DNA from: Actinocorallia sp039871655 | GTDB taxonomy: Bacteria; Actinomycetota; Actinomycetes; Streptosporangiales; Streptosporangiaceae | Reading direction: 5' to 3' | Length of the DNA stretch: 64,000 nucleotides | Assembly: GCF_039871655.1 (NCBI RefSeq) | Contig: NZ_JBDPLZ010000001.1 | Span: 558,001-622,000, forward strand | Shown here: piece by piece, positions 24,570 through 33,299 of the stretch | How the letters are laid out: each line of letters opens with the position of its first letter | Position numbering within the stretch: the stretch's first letter is position 1 | The notes under the pieces: generated by a model | Database searches by the model: none | Told to the model about the DNA's origin: nothing | What the model saw: only the letters and a program-made list of their open reading frames with translations | Translations under genes and position numbers: made by a program

Positions 24570-25218
24570 TTCTGTTGCGGCCGCGCAGCTCCAGCGCGGT
24601 CCGCGGCAGGTCGGTGATCACCACCGCGACCCGGGGGTCGGCCAGGAACCGGCGTAGCGCCCGCGGATCGTTGACCGTCCAGAGCATCGCGGGGATTCCC
24701 GCCCGTGCGCAGCGTTCCAGCACGCCCAGCCCGGCCAGCCGGTACTCCAGCGCCACCCAGTCGGCGCCGCAGTCCCGGATCCGGCCGACGGGGAAGAGGT
24801 CGGCGGCGAAACCCGGCCGCCACGGCGAGCGGCCCACCGAAAGCGCGCACCGGACCCCCGGATCCAGCTCCTTGGCCCGGGCGACGGACCCGGCGAACCC
24901 GGTGGTGAACACGTACTCGTCCCGGCCGTCCTCGCCGAAGACCTCCCGGGCCAGGGCCAGGACCTCCTCCTCGTACCCCGGCTCCTTCAGGTCCAGATGA
25001 GCCTTGGCCCTTCCCCGCACCGCCCGCAGCGCGTCGGCGAGCCGGTGGTGGCCGTCCCCGGAGAGCGGGTCGTGCCGGACGACCAGTTCGCCGGTTTGGG
25101 AGCGCCGGATGTCCAGTTCGACGTAGTCGGCGCCGCTGTCCAGGGCGCGGACCAGCGCGGCCGCCTCGTCGTCGGTGTCGCGACGATGGGCGGAGACCCT
25201 CGCTTCTGCTGGTTTCAT
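24559..25218 (-). CDS. Glycerophosphodiester phosphodiesterase family protein
   Basis: 219 aa TIM-barrel of the GDPD family. HRRDTDDEAA (catalytic His then the usual Glu), ELDIRRSQTGELVVRHDP (metal-binding Glu/Asp and second His) and LDLKEP match the core motifs. It hydrolyses glycerophosphodiesters such as glycerophosphocholine to glycerol-3-phosphate and alcohol. There is no signal peptide, so it is cytosolic. The ATG at 25218 starts just before the catalytic His; an in-frame ATG at 25269 would add 17 residues, and neither has a clear ribosome site. Confidence 0.8.
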   Translation of the reverse strand: MKPAEARVSAHRRDTDDEAAALVRALDSGADYVELDIRRSQTGELVVRHDPLSGDGHHRLADALRAVRGRAKAHLDLKEPGYEEEVLALAREVFGEDGRDEYVFTTGFAGSVARAKELDPGVRCALSVGRSPWRPGFAADLFPVGRIRDCGADWVALEYRLAGLGVLERCARAGIPAMLWTVNDPRALRRFLADPRVAVVITDLPRTALELRGRNRRSA

Positions 25219-25270
25219 AGAGATTTCAAGGTACCTGTCGGGTGCCCCGCCGTTGGTAGGTTGAGTCATC

Positions 25271-26143
25271 GTGAGCACGCCCAGGTTTCTGGATCTTCCC
25301 CCCGTCGTGCGCCGCGCGACCGTGCGGACGCCCCGCGGCCGTTTCGCCGTCCTCGAGGCCCTGCCCGTGGGCGAGCCGGAACGGCAGCCGGCCCTGCTCG
25401 TCCCGGGATTCACCGGCAGCAAGGAGGACTTCCTCGGGGTGCTGCAGACCCTCACCAGGGCGGGCCGCCGGGTACTGGCGCTGGACATGCGCGGCCAGCA
25501 CAACTCCCCGGGCTGCGACGAGCCGTCCCGCTACCTGCTGCCCGAGCTGGGCGCCGACCTGGTGGAGATCATCGAGTCCATGGGGCCCGAGCCGGTGCAC
25601 CTGGTCGGCCATTCCTTCGGCGGGCTGGTCACCCGGGAGGCGGTGCTGGCCGAACCCACCCTGATCGCCTCCTACACCCTGATGTCGTCGGGCCCCGCCG
25701 CGATCGGCGGCCCGAGCGCCCAGCAGGCCGCGGCCCTGCGCGACGCCCTGACCGGCGCGCTGACCATGGAGCAGATCTGGGAGATCAAGCTCGGCCCCGA
25801 CGCCCGCGCCGCGGGCTGGGCCGAAGAGATCATCGACTTCCTCTACCGCCGCTCCCTGGGCAACTGCGTGACGGGCCTGGTCGCCATGGCCGGTGAGCTG
25901 CTGTCGGCCCCCGACAGGACCGCGGAGCTGGCCAAGGTCGCCGACGACACCGATCTGCCCCTCATGGTCCTGTACGGCGAGGACGACGATGCCTGGCCCC
26001 CCGAGGTCCAGGCCGCCATGTCCGACCGCCTCGACGCGTCCCGCGTCGTCATCCCCGGCGCCGCCCACTCCCCCGCATGGGAGGCCCCGGAGACCACCGC
26101 CCACGCCCTCACCGACTTCTGGAACTCCGCCGAACGCCGCTGA
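25271..26143 (+). CDS. Alpha/beta hydrolase
   Basis: 290 aa. Motifs: LLVPGFTGSKED (oxyanion strand), LALDMRGQHNS, nucleophile GHSFGGL, acid in VLYGEDDDAWPP, and catalytic His in IPGAAHSPAWEAP. The family is broad (esterases, dehalogenases, haloperoxidases) and the substrate is not predictable. It starts at GTG 25271, two bases beyond the divergent alternative start of the GDPD gene, so the two share a very short promoter region. Confidence 0.85.
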   Translation: MSTPRFLDLPPVVRRATVRTPRGRFAVLEALPVGEPERQPALLVPGFTGSKEDFLGVLQTLTRAGRRVLALDMRGQHNSPGCDEPSRYLLPELGADLVEIIESMGPEPVHLVGHSFGGLVTREAVLAEPTLIASYTLMSSGPAAIGGPSAQQAAALRDALTGALTMEQIWEIKLGPDARAAGWAEEIIDFLYRRSLGNCVTGLVAMAGELLSAPDRTAELAKVADDTDLPLMVLYGEDDDAWPPEVQAAMSDRLDASRVVIPGAAHSPAWEAPETTAHALTDFWNSAERR

Positions 26144-26147
26144 CCCG

Positions 26148-26178
26148 CCCTCTCCACCGTGGAACCCGGTGGAGAGGG
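26148..26178. terminator. Hairpin after alpha/beta hydrolase
   Basis: Arms CCCTCTCCACC (26148-26158) and GGTGGAGAGGG (26168-26178), 11 perfect pairs with a 9-nt loop, just after the stop at 26143. No T-tract follows, as is common for high-GC actinobacterial terminators. An AT-rich promoter patch for the next gene follows at 26190-26220. Confidence 0.6.
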
Positions 26179-26243
26179 GTGATCCGGGAGGGGAAGTTCA
26201 GTAATGATACATTTACCGAGCTTTGTCTCACAGGAGGTGAGTG

Positions 26244-27152
26244 ATGGCGGCTACGGTGATGGCACCGGAGAGCGTCACCTGGCGGGTGCACATCGATCGG
26301 ACCATGTGGGTGGGCGGGGTGCGCAGCCTGATGCTGCAGGCCCTGCACCCGATGGCGATGTGGGGTGTCTGGCAGAACAGCAACTTCCAGGAGGACCCGT
26401 TCGGGCGGCTGCAGCGCACGGCCGACTTCGTGGGGGTCGCGACGTTCGGGTCGCGGGAGGAGATCGAGACGCTCGCCGCGCGGGTCCGGCAGATCCACCG
26501 CAGCCTGCGGATCCTCAACCACGACACCGGCAGGAAGGAACCGCTCGACCAGCCCGAGTTCCTGCTGTGGGTGCACTGCGCCGAGGTCTTCTCCTACCTC
26601 GAGACGGCGCGGCGGGCCGGGCTGCCCCTGACCGACAGGATGGCCGACCAGTACCTGGAGGAGCAGCGCGAGGCCGCCGCCCACGTCGGGCTGCACGCCG
26701 AGGACGTCCCGGCGACCGTGGCCGAGACCGAGGCCTACTTCCAGGACATGCGGCCCCGGCTGCGCGTCACCGACGAGGCCCGGGAGACCGTCAAGTTCCT
26801 GCTGTGGCCGAGGATGCCCGAGAACCTCAAGTTCCTCGCCCCCGGCAAGCCCGCCTGGTTCCCCTTCGGCGCGCTGTGCTACTACTCGCTGCCCAAGTGG
26901 GCCCGCGACATGTACGGGCTGCTGCCGGAGGTGCCCCAGCCGGCGGTGACGGCGGCGCTGCGCTCGTTCCGGATGGCGATGAACTCGATCCCCGAGAGCG
27001 TGCACGACCTCGCGTTCATGAAGCCGACCCGCGAGATGCTGGAGCGCAGCCGGCAGGCGCTGGCCGCCGAGGGCTACGACCTCGGCGGAGGGCTGATCGG
27101 CCTGCGCGATCCCCGGCGCTGGCCGTCCGGCAGGACGCTCACTCCGGCCTGA
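26244..27152 (+). CDS. MpaB-type (DUF2236) oxygenase family protein
   Basis: 302 aa. It has the DUF2236 pattern: RTMWVGGVRSLMLQALHPMAMWGV near the N-terminus (with a probable haem-ligand His), FLLWVHCAEVFSYL, and RVTDEARETVKFLLWP. Members include mycophenolic-acid MpaB and rubber-cleaving Lcp oxygenases and many uncharacterised actinobacterial proteins. AGGAGG stands 6 nt before the ATG. It ends 14 nt inside the convergent RecB-like gene. A second, more Lcp-like member is at 60320. Confidence 0.85.
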   Translation: MAATVMAPESVTWRVHIDRTMWVGGVRSLMLQALHPMAMWGVWQNSNFQEDPFGRLQRTADFVGVATFGSREEIETLAARVRQIHRSLRILNHDTGRKEPLDQPEFLLWVHCAEVFSYLETARRAGLPLTDRMADQYLEEQREAAAHVGLHAEDVPATVAETEAYFQDMRPRLRVTDEARETVKFLLWPRMPENLKFLAPGKPAWFPFGALCYYSLPKWARDMYGLLPEVPQPAVTAALRSFRMAMNSIPESVHDLAFMKPTREMLERSRQALAAEGYDLGGGLIGLRDPRRWPSGRTLTPA

Positions 27153-28029
27153 CCGCCCTCTCCCCGTCCGCCAGGGCCGCCCAGGGCTCCTTGAGCTCCG
27201 CGGCGGCCCTGCCCTCGGGGCAGTGCCGGGCGAAGTCGCACCAGCCGCACAGCGGCCCGGTGCGGGGCGGGAACACCTCGTCGTACGGGGCGTGCTCGAC
27301 GACCCCGTTCACCCTGCGCGGCGCGGGCCCGTCCCGGTAGGACTCGTCCGCGTCCGCGCACTCGGCGGCGATCTGCTCGGCCCGGCCCAGCTGCCGGGCC
27401 AGCGACTCCTCGGTGTGCTCCCACACCGCGACCGTCCTGGTCGGCAGATGGTGCAGCTCGACCGTCCGGCAGGGACGGCGCAGCACCCGCGAGGCGGCGA
27501 CGGCGTACAGGGCCAGCGCCAGCGAACCGCGGGCGTCGTCCTGCGTCAGCGGACGGCGCCCGGTCTTGTAGTCGACGACGGCCAGCCCGTCGCCCCGGTG
27601 GTCCAGCCGGTCGATCCGGCCGGAGAAGGCGATCGCCTCGGTCCGGGTGGCCACCGTGCGCTCCACGCCCGCCGGCTCCCGTTCCGGGTCCAGCCCCGCC
27701 GCGTACTCCTCGACCATGACCCGGGCCCGCTCACGCCACGTACGTGACTGCTCGGCGTCGCGGAACCCGTCGGTCAGCCAGCCCCTGACCAGCAGCGCGC
27801 CCGCCGCCTGCGGCGTGCGCGCCGCCACCGGCAGCCGCCAGTAGCCGGCCAGGGCGTTGTGGACGGCCGCGCCCAGGCTGTTGTGCGCCCACGGCAGACC
27901 CCTGGACGGCTGCGGCCGGTCCAGATACGTCATCCGGTACCGGCGCGGGCAGTCCAGCCAGGTGTTCAGCCGCGACGGGGTGCACGGGTACAGCCTGCGC
28001 GGCATCCCTTCGAGCCCGAGTTGCTCCAC
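27139..28029 (-). CDS. RecB-like PD-(D/E)XK nuclease with iron-sulfur cysteines
   Basis: 296 aa. Core motifs GRIDRLDHRGDGLAVVDYKTG give the D and D-x-K residues, with QDDARGSLALALYA after it. One Cys near the N-terminus (NTWLDCPRRYRM) and CGWCDFARHC at the C-terminus form the usual 4Fe-4S staple of AddB/Cas4/RecB-type nucleases. Such stand-alone proteins are common in actinobacteria and probably process DNA ends, but their pathway is unclear. No cas genes are nearby. Confidence 0.85.
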   Translation of the reverse strand: MEQLGLEGMPRRLYPCTPSRLNTWLDCPRRYRMTYLDRPQPSRGLPWAHNSLGAAVHNALAGYWRLPVAARTPQAAGALLVRGWLTDGFRDAEQSRTWRERARVMVEEYAAGLDPEREPAGVERTVATRTEAIAFSGRIDRLDHRGDGLAVVDYKTGRRPLTQDDARGSLALALYAVAASRVLRRPCRTVELHHLPTRTVAVWEHTEESLARQLGRAEQIAAECADADESYRDGPAPRRVNGVVEHAPYDEVFPPRTGPLCGWCDFARHCPEGRAAAELKEPWAALADGERAVRPE

Positions 28030-28039
28030 GGGCCGGACG

Positions 28040-28732
28040 TCACTCCTCTTCGGAGGAGGTCTGCTGCAGGGAGTACCAGGACTCCCAGCGGTCGGCCTCG
28101 TCCCCGATCGTGGTCTCCTCGCCGCTGCCCGGCAGGACCCGGGTGTCGGCCGGAAGCTGGCCGAACTGGGCGGTGATGGAGTTCAGCTGGGTGTGCAGGT
28201 CCAGGAAGACGTCGCCGTGGGCGCCGGGACGGCCCCGCCACAGGGTGCCGCCGGTGAACAGGATGCCGTCGCTCTCGCCGTACAGCGAGACGCTGCCCGG
28301 GGTGAAGCCCGGCGTGTGCAGCACCTCCAGCTGGATCCCGGCGATCTCGAAGGTCCCGCCCTCCTCCAGGTACTGGTCGGGCTCCAGGGAGCGGAGCTCC
28401 TCGTCGTCGGTCTCCTTGGCCAGCTTGCGGAAGTGGTCCCGCCACAGGCTGCGGTCGCCGCGGTGCATGAGGATCGGGGCGTCCCCGAGCTCCTCGTCCG
28501 CGGAGACCTCCAGGACGGTGCTGACGATGTTGTCCCTACCGTTCGTGCAGACCACTGCCATGACCTCGCGCTCGCCGACCGCCTTGAGGACGGCCTCGGC
28601 GTCGTTGGCCGGGTCGATGACGATCACGGCCTCATCGTCGCCGACGATCCAGGTGTTCACCTCCGCGGTGAAGACCTCGTCGTCCACGGTCACGGGGCCA
28701 CTGGTCACAATCTGTTCAATGCGCGCAGTCAC
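28040..28732 (-). CDS. Metallo-beta-lactamase-fold protein lacking metal ligands
   Basis: 230 aa with the MBL fold order: TWIVGDDEAVIVIDPAND, a motif-2 region, LHTPGFTPGSVSLY, FTGGTLW and LPGSGEETTI. The canonical HxHxDH is TNGRDN (about residues 63-68), the bridging Asp (FTGDTL) is Gly and the last His (PGHG) is Ser; only H139 remains. So it should not bind the two metals and is probably not a hydrolase. Relatives with intact motifs are common in actinobacteria. The stop of the upstream protein is 11 nt away, giving tight linkage with the RecB-like gene. Confidence 0.8.
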   Translation of the reverse strand: MTARIEQIVTSGPVTVDDEVFTAEVNTWIVGDDEAVIVIDPANDAEAVLKAVGEREVMAVVCTNGRDNIVSTVLEVSADEELGDAPILMHRGDRSLWRDHFRKLAKETDDEELRSLEPDQYLEEGGTFEIAGIQLEVLHTPGFTPGSVSLYGESDGILFTGGTLWRGRPGAHGDVFLDLHTQLNSITAQFGQLPADTRVLPGSGEETTIGDEADRWESWYSLQQTSSEEE

Positions 28733-28822
28733 CCGCGAAGCCTATCCTTCCTTGCCGAATGAACGCACGGCCTGAGCGGAGAGCGTGCGTACTGTGAGGG
28801 CGTCTTGTCGCCTCTGATCCCG

Positions 28823-29464
28823 TCATGTCTCGAAGAGACCGCCCAGCCGGGGGCACGGCGCGCCGAAGGGGAGGTCGAGGTCCATGCCCGGCTCCCTCAG
28901 GTCGATGAGCTGGAGGTGGTCGGCCATCAGCGCGCCGGCCTCCGCGGGCCACAGGATCGCCCACAGCCAGCGGCCCCTGGCCTCACCGGCGTAGACGGCG
29001 CGGCCGGGCCCGGCGTCGACCGACCACAGCGGCACCGGCCTGCCCTCCGCCTGGATCTTGGCGTGGGGCGGACCCTCGTCGAACCCGGGGCCAGGGTCGG
29101 CTCCGCGCAGCCCCGCGAACCGCGCGCCGAGCCCCACCCCGACCTCCTCGGAGATCAGCAGCAGGTCGGCGGGCCCGGCGGTCAGGCCGGGTCCGGACAG
29201 CGCCACCGCGATGGCGCGGGCGCCCGTGCGCTCGTCCCCCGCGTGCAGGAAACCGGTGACCAGCCAGCCCGCCGGCAGCGGCCAGGTCAGCCAGATCGGG
29301 ACCCGCGCCTGGGCCCGCACCACCGCCAGGCCTTCCTCGGACGGGCTGGCGGGCGGCTGGAGCGGCAGGACCGCGCCGTGCACCGCGCAGGTCCACTCGG
29401 CGGACCCGGCGTTCGGCGGCACTGCCGTTCTACCGCAGCGGGGACAGGTGGGTTCCGATCTCAC
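28823..29464 (-). CDS. DUF6758 zinc-ribbon-start protein
   Basis: 213 aa. Begins with CPRCG and continues to a second Cys in WTCAVHG, a small zinc ribbon, then a domain with VPIWLTWPLPAGWLVTGF and GPADLLLISEEVGVG. I recognise it as the actinobacterial DUF6758 family, function unknown. It ends 90 nt from the divergent MBL-type start. Confidence 0.75.
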   Translation of the reverse strand: MRSEPTCPRCGRTAVPPNAGSAEWTCAVHGAVLPLQPPASPSEEGLAVVRAQARVPIWLTWPLPAGWLVTGFLHAGDERTGARAIAVALSGPGLTAGPADLLLISEEVGVGLGARFAGLRGADPGPGFDEGPPHAKIQAEGRPVPLWSVDAGPGRAVYAGEARGRWLWAILWPAEAGALMADHLQLIDLREPGMDLDLPFGAPCPRLGGLFET

Positions 29465-29545
29465 GCTTACCCACAGTCGTTGTCACGGCCCGTCAAGTCA
29501 AGACAGAGGAACCCATCAACTCCCCCAGGAGTCTTTACTGGAGAT

Positions 29546-29929
29546 ATGGCCGAGGGTTCGCGTTGTGTGGGCGGGGTGGTCGTGCGCCGCGGGGAACTGC
29601 TGATGGTCCTGCGGGGCCGTCCGCCGGGCGCCGGGCTGTGGTCGGTCCCCGGCGGACGGGTGGAGCCCGGCGAGAGCGACGTCGAGGCGCTCGTCCGGGA
29701 GATGCGGGAGGAGACCGGCCTGGCGGTCGTCGTCGGGAAACTCCTGGGATCAGTGAAGATCTCCGGTTTCGAGGTCCACGACTACCTGTGCACGGTGACC
29801 GGCGGGCACCTGGAGGCCGGCGACGACGCGGCGGACGTCCGATGGGTTCCCCTCGCCGAAGTGGGAGGACTTCCGGTGACCGCGGGCCTCCTCGAAACGC
29901 TCAGTTCCTGGAAGGTCGTACCGGAGTAA
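29546..29929 (+). CDS. NUDIX hydrolase
   Basis: 127 aa. The complete Nudix box runs from GGRVEPGE through REMREETGL, matching Gx5Ex7REUxEExGU, so it should be active on nucleoside diphosphates linked to another moiety. Substrate is unknown; oxidised nucleotides are possible. An AGGAG (29527-29531) and a closer GGAG (29540-29543) lie upstream of the ATG. Confidence 0.85.
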   Translation: MAEGSRCVGGVVVRRGELLMVLRGRPPGAGLWSVPGGRVEPGESDVEALVREMREETGLAVVVGKLLGSVKISGFEVHDYLCTVTGGHLEAGDDAADVRWVPLAEVGGLPVTAGLLETLSSWKVVPE

Positions 29930-30011
29930 AATCGAGATCCGTGCCCGAACCGGGCCGGACGGATCCGCGGAGGCCTGGAGCAGGCCACGTCGTTTCGAGG
30001 GGACTCACCCG

Positions 30012-30767
30012 ATGCAGCAGATCGAATTCCGGCTGGAGGAGCGCCAGCGGCGCCTCTACCTGATCCTGGCGGGGGTGTGGGGTGTGCTCGGGCTGCTGCG
30101 GCTGTTCAACAGCGTCGGCAGCGCCGTGGTCGCCTTCGTCGTCGCCGGCATGATGGTCCTCTACTACTTCCAGTTCGCGAAGTTCGGCCTGACCCTCACC
30201 CCGCAGGGCGTGACCATGAACGGCTGGCAGACCCACACCTACCCCTGGGCTCAGATCCAGTCGGTGGAGAAGCAGAAGTGGTGGTTCCAGGACCGGGTCC
30301 TGCTCCGCTTCGCCGACGGCACCAGCCGCCGCGCCTGGGCTCCCCTGCACTACTTCTCGATGCCCGACCCCGAGTTCGACCTCAAGCTCCAGGGCCTGCA
30401 GCAGTGGCACGCCCAGTACTCCGGCATGCCGCCCGTCCAGCCCCCGCAGCCGCAGTTCGGCGCTCCCCAGCAGGCCTTCGGCGCCCCGCAGCAGGCGTTC
30501 GGCGGCCCGCAGCAGCCCTTCGGCGCCCCTGCTCCCCAGCAGCCTTTCGGCGCTCCGCAGCAGCCGCCCGCCCCCCAGTACGGTCAGCCCCAGCCCCCTG
30601 CCTACGGCCAGCAGCCTCCCTACCCGCAGCAGCAGCCGCAGGGCTACGGCCAGCCGCCCGCGCCCGCCCAGCCGCAGTACGGCCAGCCCCAGGGCCAGCC
30701 GCAGCAGCAGCCCCCTGGCGAGTGGACCCAGGTCTTCGGCGCGGGGAACAACAACCCCCCGGCCTGA
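30012..30767 (+). CDS. Membrane protein with PH-like domain and Pro/Gln-rich repeat tail
   Basis: 251 aa. Two helices (LYLILAGVWGVLGLL, AVVAFVVAGMMVLYYF) precede a small beta-rich region (LTLTPQGVTMNGWQTHTYP ... LLRFADGT) that looks like a bacterial PH-type fold. The last 110 residues are Pro, Gln, Gly, Tyr and Phe, with four or five copies of FGAPQQ-like units then YGQPQ-like units. Such tails are disordered and may mediate low-affinity interactions. The role is unknown. The DNA of the tail is a degenerate tandem repeat and may vary in length between strains. Confidence 0.65.
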   Translation: MQQIEFRLEERQRRLYLILAGVWGVLGLLRLFNSVGSAVVAFVVAGMMVLYYFQFAKFGLTLTPQGVTMNGWQTHTYPWAQIQSVEKQKWWFQDRVLLRFADGTSRRAWAPLHYFSMPDPEFDLKLQGLQQWHAQYSGMPPVQPPQPQFGAPQQAFGAPQQAFGGPQQPFGAPAPQQPFGAPQQPPAPQYGQPQPPAYGQQPPYPQQQPQGYGQPPAPAQPQYGQPQGQPQQQPPGEWTQVFGAGNNNPPA

Positions 30768-30785
30768 CGGCTCAGGCCTCCGTGA

Positions 30786-32222
30786 TCAGCCCGGGGTCAC
30801 GGTGGAGATGTTCATGCGGCGGCGCAGCCACAGGACGAGCGCGGCGAAGACGAACAGGGGCGGCAGGTCGGCCAGCAGGTAGTACCAGGGGGCCGCGCCC
30901 TGCTGGAGGGAGTCCTCCAGCTCGCCCGCGGCGGCGGTGACGCCGAAGGCCAGCAGGTTGTTGAGGACGTGCAGTGCGATGGGCGCCTCCAACCCTCCGG
31001 TCTTGACCGCGAGCCAGCCGCAGACCACGGCCCAGACGAAGATGTCGACCATGGCCCAGCTGCGGTAGCCGTGCCCGGCGACGAAGAGGGCGCTGCTGAT
31101 GGCGATGGCGGGCCAGGGGGTGCCGAACGCCCGGCCCATGACCCGGGTGAGGGCGTTGCGGTAGGTGCCGTCGGGGCGGCGCAGGGTGCAGCCGCCGATC
31201 GCCTGGAGCACCCAGCCCCGGAAGACGAACTCCTCGGCGCTCGACTGGAACGGCACCAGCAGCAGGATCACCAGGGCAGGGCCCAGGAAGGCCCGCCATC
31301 CCACCCAGTCACCCAGCAGGGGATCGTCGGTGAACACGGCCGTCACGATCATGCCGGTCACCAGGGAGACCGCGATGTAGACCAGCGCCGCCAGCAGGCA
31401 GGCGCCCAGCCAGCGCCAGCGCATCCGGCCCAGCACCGAGATCACCGTGCCCATGGGGCGGCGGGAGAAGATCCAGACGGTCAGCGGCACCAGCGGGATC
31501 AGCGCGCCGAGCAGGGTGAGCTGGAGGGCGAGGTCCTCCAGCGGGCCGCCGACGAGCTGGTTCTCCTTCTCGGCGACCTGGGGCGGCTCCCCGGTGACCA
31601 CGGCATGCCCCACCATCCAGGCGACGAACACCACGATGACCGTGACGAAGACCGCCGCCGTCAGGGAGAACGTCCCCAGCACCGGACGCCACCAGCGGTG
31701 CCGTTCGGTGCGGTCCTGCTGATGGAAGGGGGTGCCCGGAGGCGCCGCGACGACCCCCGGCCCCCGCGTGGCCGGGTAGCCGTAAGGCGGATACCCGGGG
31801 ACGGCGTAGCCGGGCGGCGGATACCCCTGCGGGTAGCCCTGCGGCGGATACCCCTGCGGGTGGCCGGGCGTCAGATGCTCCGGCGCCCCGTAGCCGGGGC
31901 CCTGCGGCACGTGCCCCGGCACGTCGTAGCCCTGGAACGGCCCGGCCGGGCCGGCCCCCGGGGCGACCTGCCCCGGCAGCAGGTAGCCGGGGGCGTGCGG
32001 GGTGGGCGCGGGTCCCGACGGGGCCGGGGGCGGGGGCGACGGCCGCACCGGGTAGGTGTGCTCCGCCGGCCAGGACGCCTGCGGTTCGGGAGGGGCGAAG
32101 AGCGGACGTCCGGAGTCCGGCGGGTGCCAGGCGCCCGGAGGCTCCTCCCGGCCCGACTCGTCCGACTGGTCTCTGTCCGGTTCGTCCGACCCGGGGGGCG
32201 GGGTGGCGGATGGCGGCTCCAT
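30786..32222 (-). CDS. CPBP-family intramembrane glutamic protease with Pro/Gly/Tyr-rich N-terminal tail
   Basis: 478 aa. The first 170 residues are Pro/Gly/Tyr-rich and probably disordered (repeats of GYPPQGYP type). About eight helices follow. The ABI/CPBP motifs are intact: SSAEEFVFRGW (EExxxR), FVAGHGY with His, and IALHVLNNLL (HxxxN). These enzymes cleave peptides within the membrane; many relate to bacteriocin immunity or prenyl-protein processing. The ATG at 32222 has no ribosome site, so a GTG at 32246 is possible. Confidence 0.85.
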   Translation of the reverse strand: MEPPSATPPPGSDEPDRDQSDESGREEPPGAWHPPDSGRPLFAPPEPQASWPAEHTYPVRPSPPPPAPSGPAPTPHAPGYLLPGQVAPGAGPAGPFQGYDVPGHVPQGPGYGAPEHLTPGHPQGYPPQGYPQGYPPPGYAVPGYPPYGYPATRGPGVVAAPPGTPFHQQDRTERHRWWRPVLGTFSLTAAVFVTVIVVFVAWMVGHAVVTGEPPQVAEKENQLVGGPLEDLALQLTLLGALIPLVPLTVWIFSRRPMGTVISVLGRMRWRWLGACLLAALVYIAVSLVTGMIVTAVFTDDPLLGDWVGWRAFLGPALVILLLVPFQSSAEEFVFRGWVLQAIGGCTLRRPDGTYRNALTRVMGRAFGTPWPAIAISSALFVAGHGYRSWAMVDIFVWAVVCGWLAVKTGGLEAPIALHVLNNLLAFGVTAAAGELEDSLQQGAAPWYYLLADLPPLFVFAALVLWLRRRMNISTVTPG

Positions 32223-32280
32223 GAGGAGGAGCCTACGCACCCGCACCGCCCTGCGAACCGGGCGAGCCCGTCTCAGCGTG

Positions 32281-33219
32281 TCAGGGCGCCTCGAAACGCC
32301 GGGTGCGGGCCAGGCCCGCGGCCCGGCCCTTGGCCGCGACGACCAGCGCCATCTTCCGCGACGCCTCGTCGATCATCTCGTCGCCCAGCATCGCCGCGCC
32401 GCGCTTCTCCACCGTCGTGTAGTACTCGTAGGCCTCGAGGATCAGCTCGGCGTGGTCGTAGTCCTCCTGCGCCGGGGAGAACACCTCGTTGCCCGCCTCG
32501 ATCTGCGACGGGTGCAGCACCCACTTGCCGTCGTAGCCGAGCGCCGCCGTCCGCCTGGCCGCGCGGGTGAACGCCTCGGTGTCGCGGACGTTGAAGTACG
32601 GCCCGTCGATGGCCTGCAGGCCGTACGCGCGGCAGGCCATCAGGATGCGCATGTAGATGTAGTGGTAGGCGTCGCCCTCGGTGTAGCCGGGCGGCTGCTC
32701 CCCCACCACCAGCGTCTTCATGTTGATGGACGCCATGAAGTCGCCCGGCCCGAAGACGAGGGTCTCCAGTCTCGGCGAGGACGCCGCGATGTCGTCCACG
32801 TTGATGAGGCCGCGGGCGTCCTCGATCTGCGCCTCGATGCCGATGCCGCCGACGGGGAGGCCGTTGGCCTTCTCGATCTGGGTGAGCAGCTTGTCCAGCC
32901 ACCGCACGTCCGAGGGGTCGGTGACCTTGGGCAGCATCACGCAGTCCAGGCGCTCGCCCGCGCCTTCGACCACCTCGATGACGTCGCGGTACGTCCACTC
33001 GGTGTCGAGCGCGTTGACCCGGACGACCCGGACCTTGTTCCCCCAGTCGCCCTGGTTCAGCGCCTCCACGACGAGCTTGCGCGCGTCGGCCTTGGCGTCG
33101 ACCGCGACGGCGTCCTCGAGGTCCAGGAAGATCTCGTCGGCGGCCAGTCCCTGCGCCTTCTCTATGAAGCGCGGGTTGCTGCCGGGCACGGCCAGGGTGG
33201 TACGTCGGGAACGCTGCAT
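32281..33219 (-). CDS. HpcH/HpaI-family CoA-ester lyase (CitE-like; malyl-CoA type)
   Basis: 312 aa. Opens RTTLAVPGSNPRFIEKA, has FLDLEDAVAVDAKADAR (metal and CoA site), VMLPKVTDP, and VFGPGDFMASI with GKWVLHPSQIEAGNEVF. These match CitE-like lyases acting on (S)-malyl-CoA, beta-methylmalyl-CoA or citramalyl-CoA. Neighbours do not fix the pathway; the ethylmalonyl-CoA route is one option. It is divergent from a small protein of unknown function. Confidence 0.85.
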   Translation of the reverse strand: MQRSRRTTLAVPGSNPRFIEKAQGLAADEIFLDLEDAVAVDAKADARKLVVEALNQGDWGNKVRVVRVNALDTEWTYRDVIEVVEGAGERLDCVMLPKVTDPSDVRWLDKLLTQIEKANGLPVGGIGIEAQIEDARGLINVDDIAASSPRLETLVFGPGDFMASINMKTLVVGEQPPGYTEGDAYHYIYMRILMACRAYGLQAIDGPYFNVRDTEAFTRAARRTAALGYDGKWVLHPSQIEAGNEVFSPAQEDYDHAELILEAYEYYTTVEKRGAAMLGDEMIDEASRKMALVVAAKGRAAGLARTRRFEAP

Positions 33220-33299
33220 GGTCCGGAGATTACCGAGGTGCGGTCCGCCGGTGCGCGGCCGGGTTCTCCCGGAGCGGGCGGGACCGTCATGATGGACGC

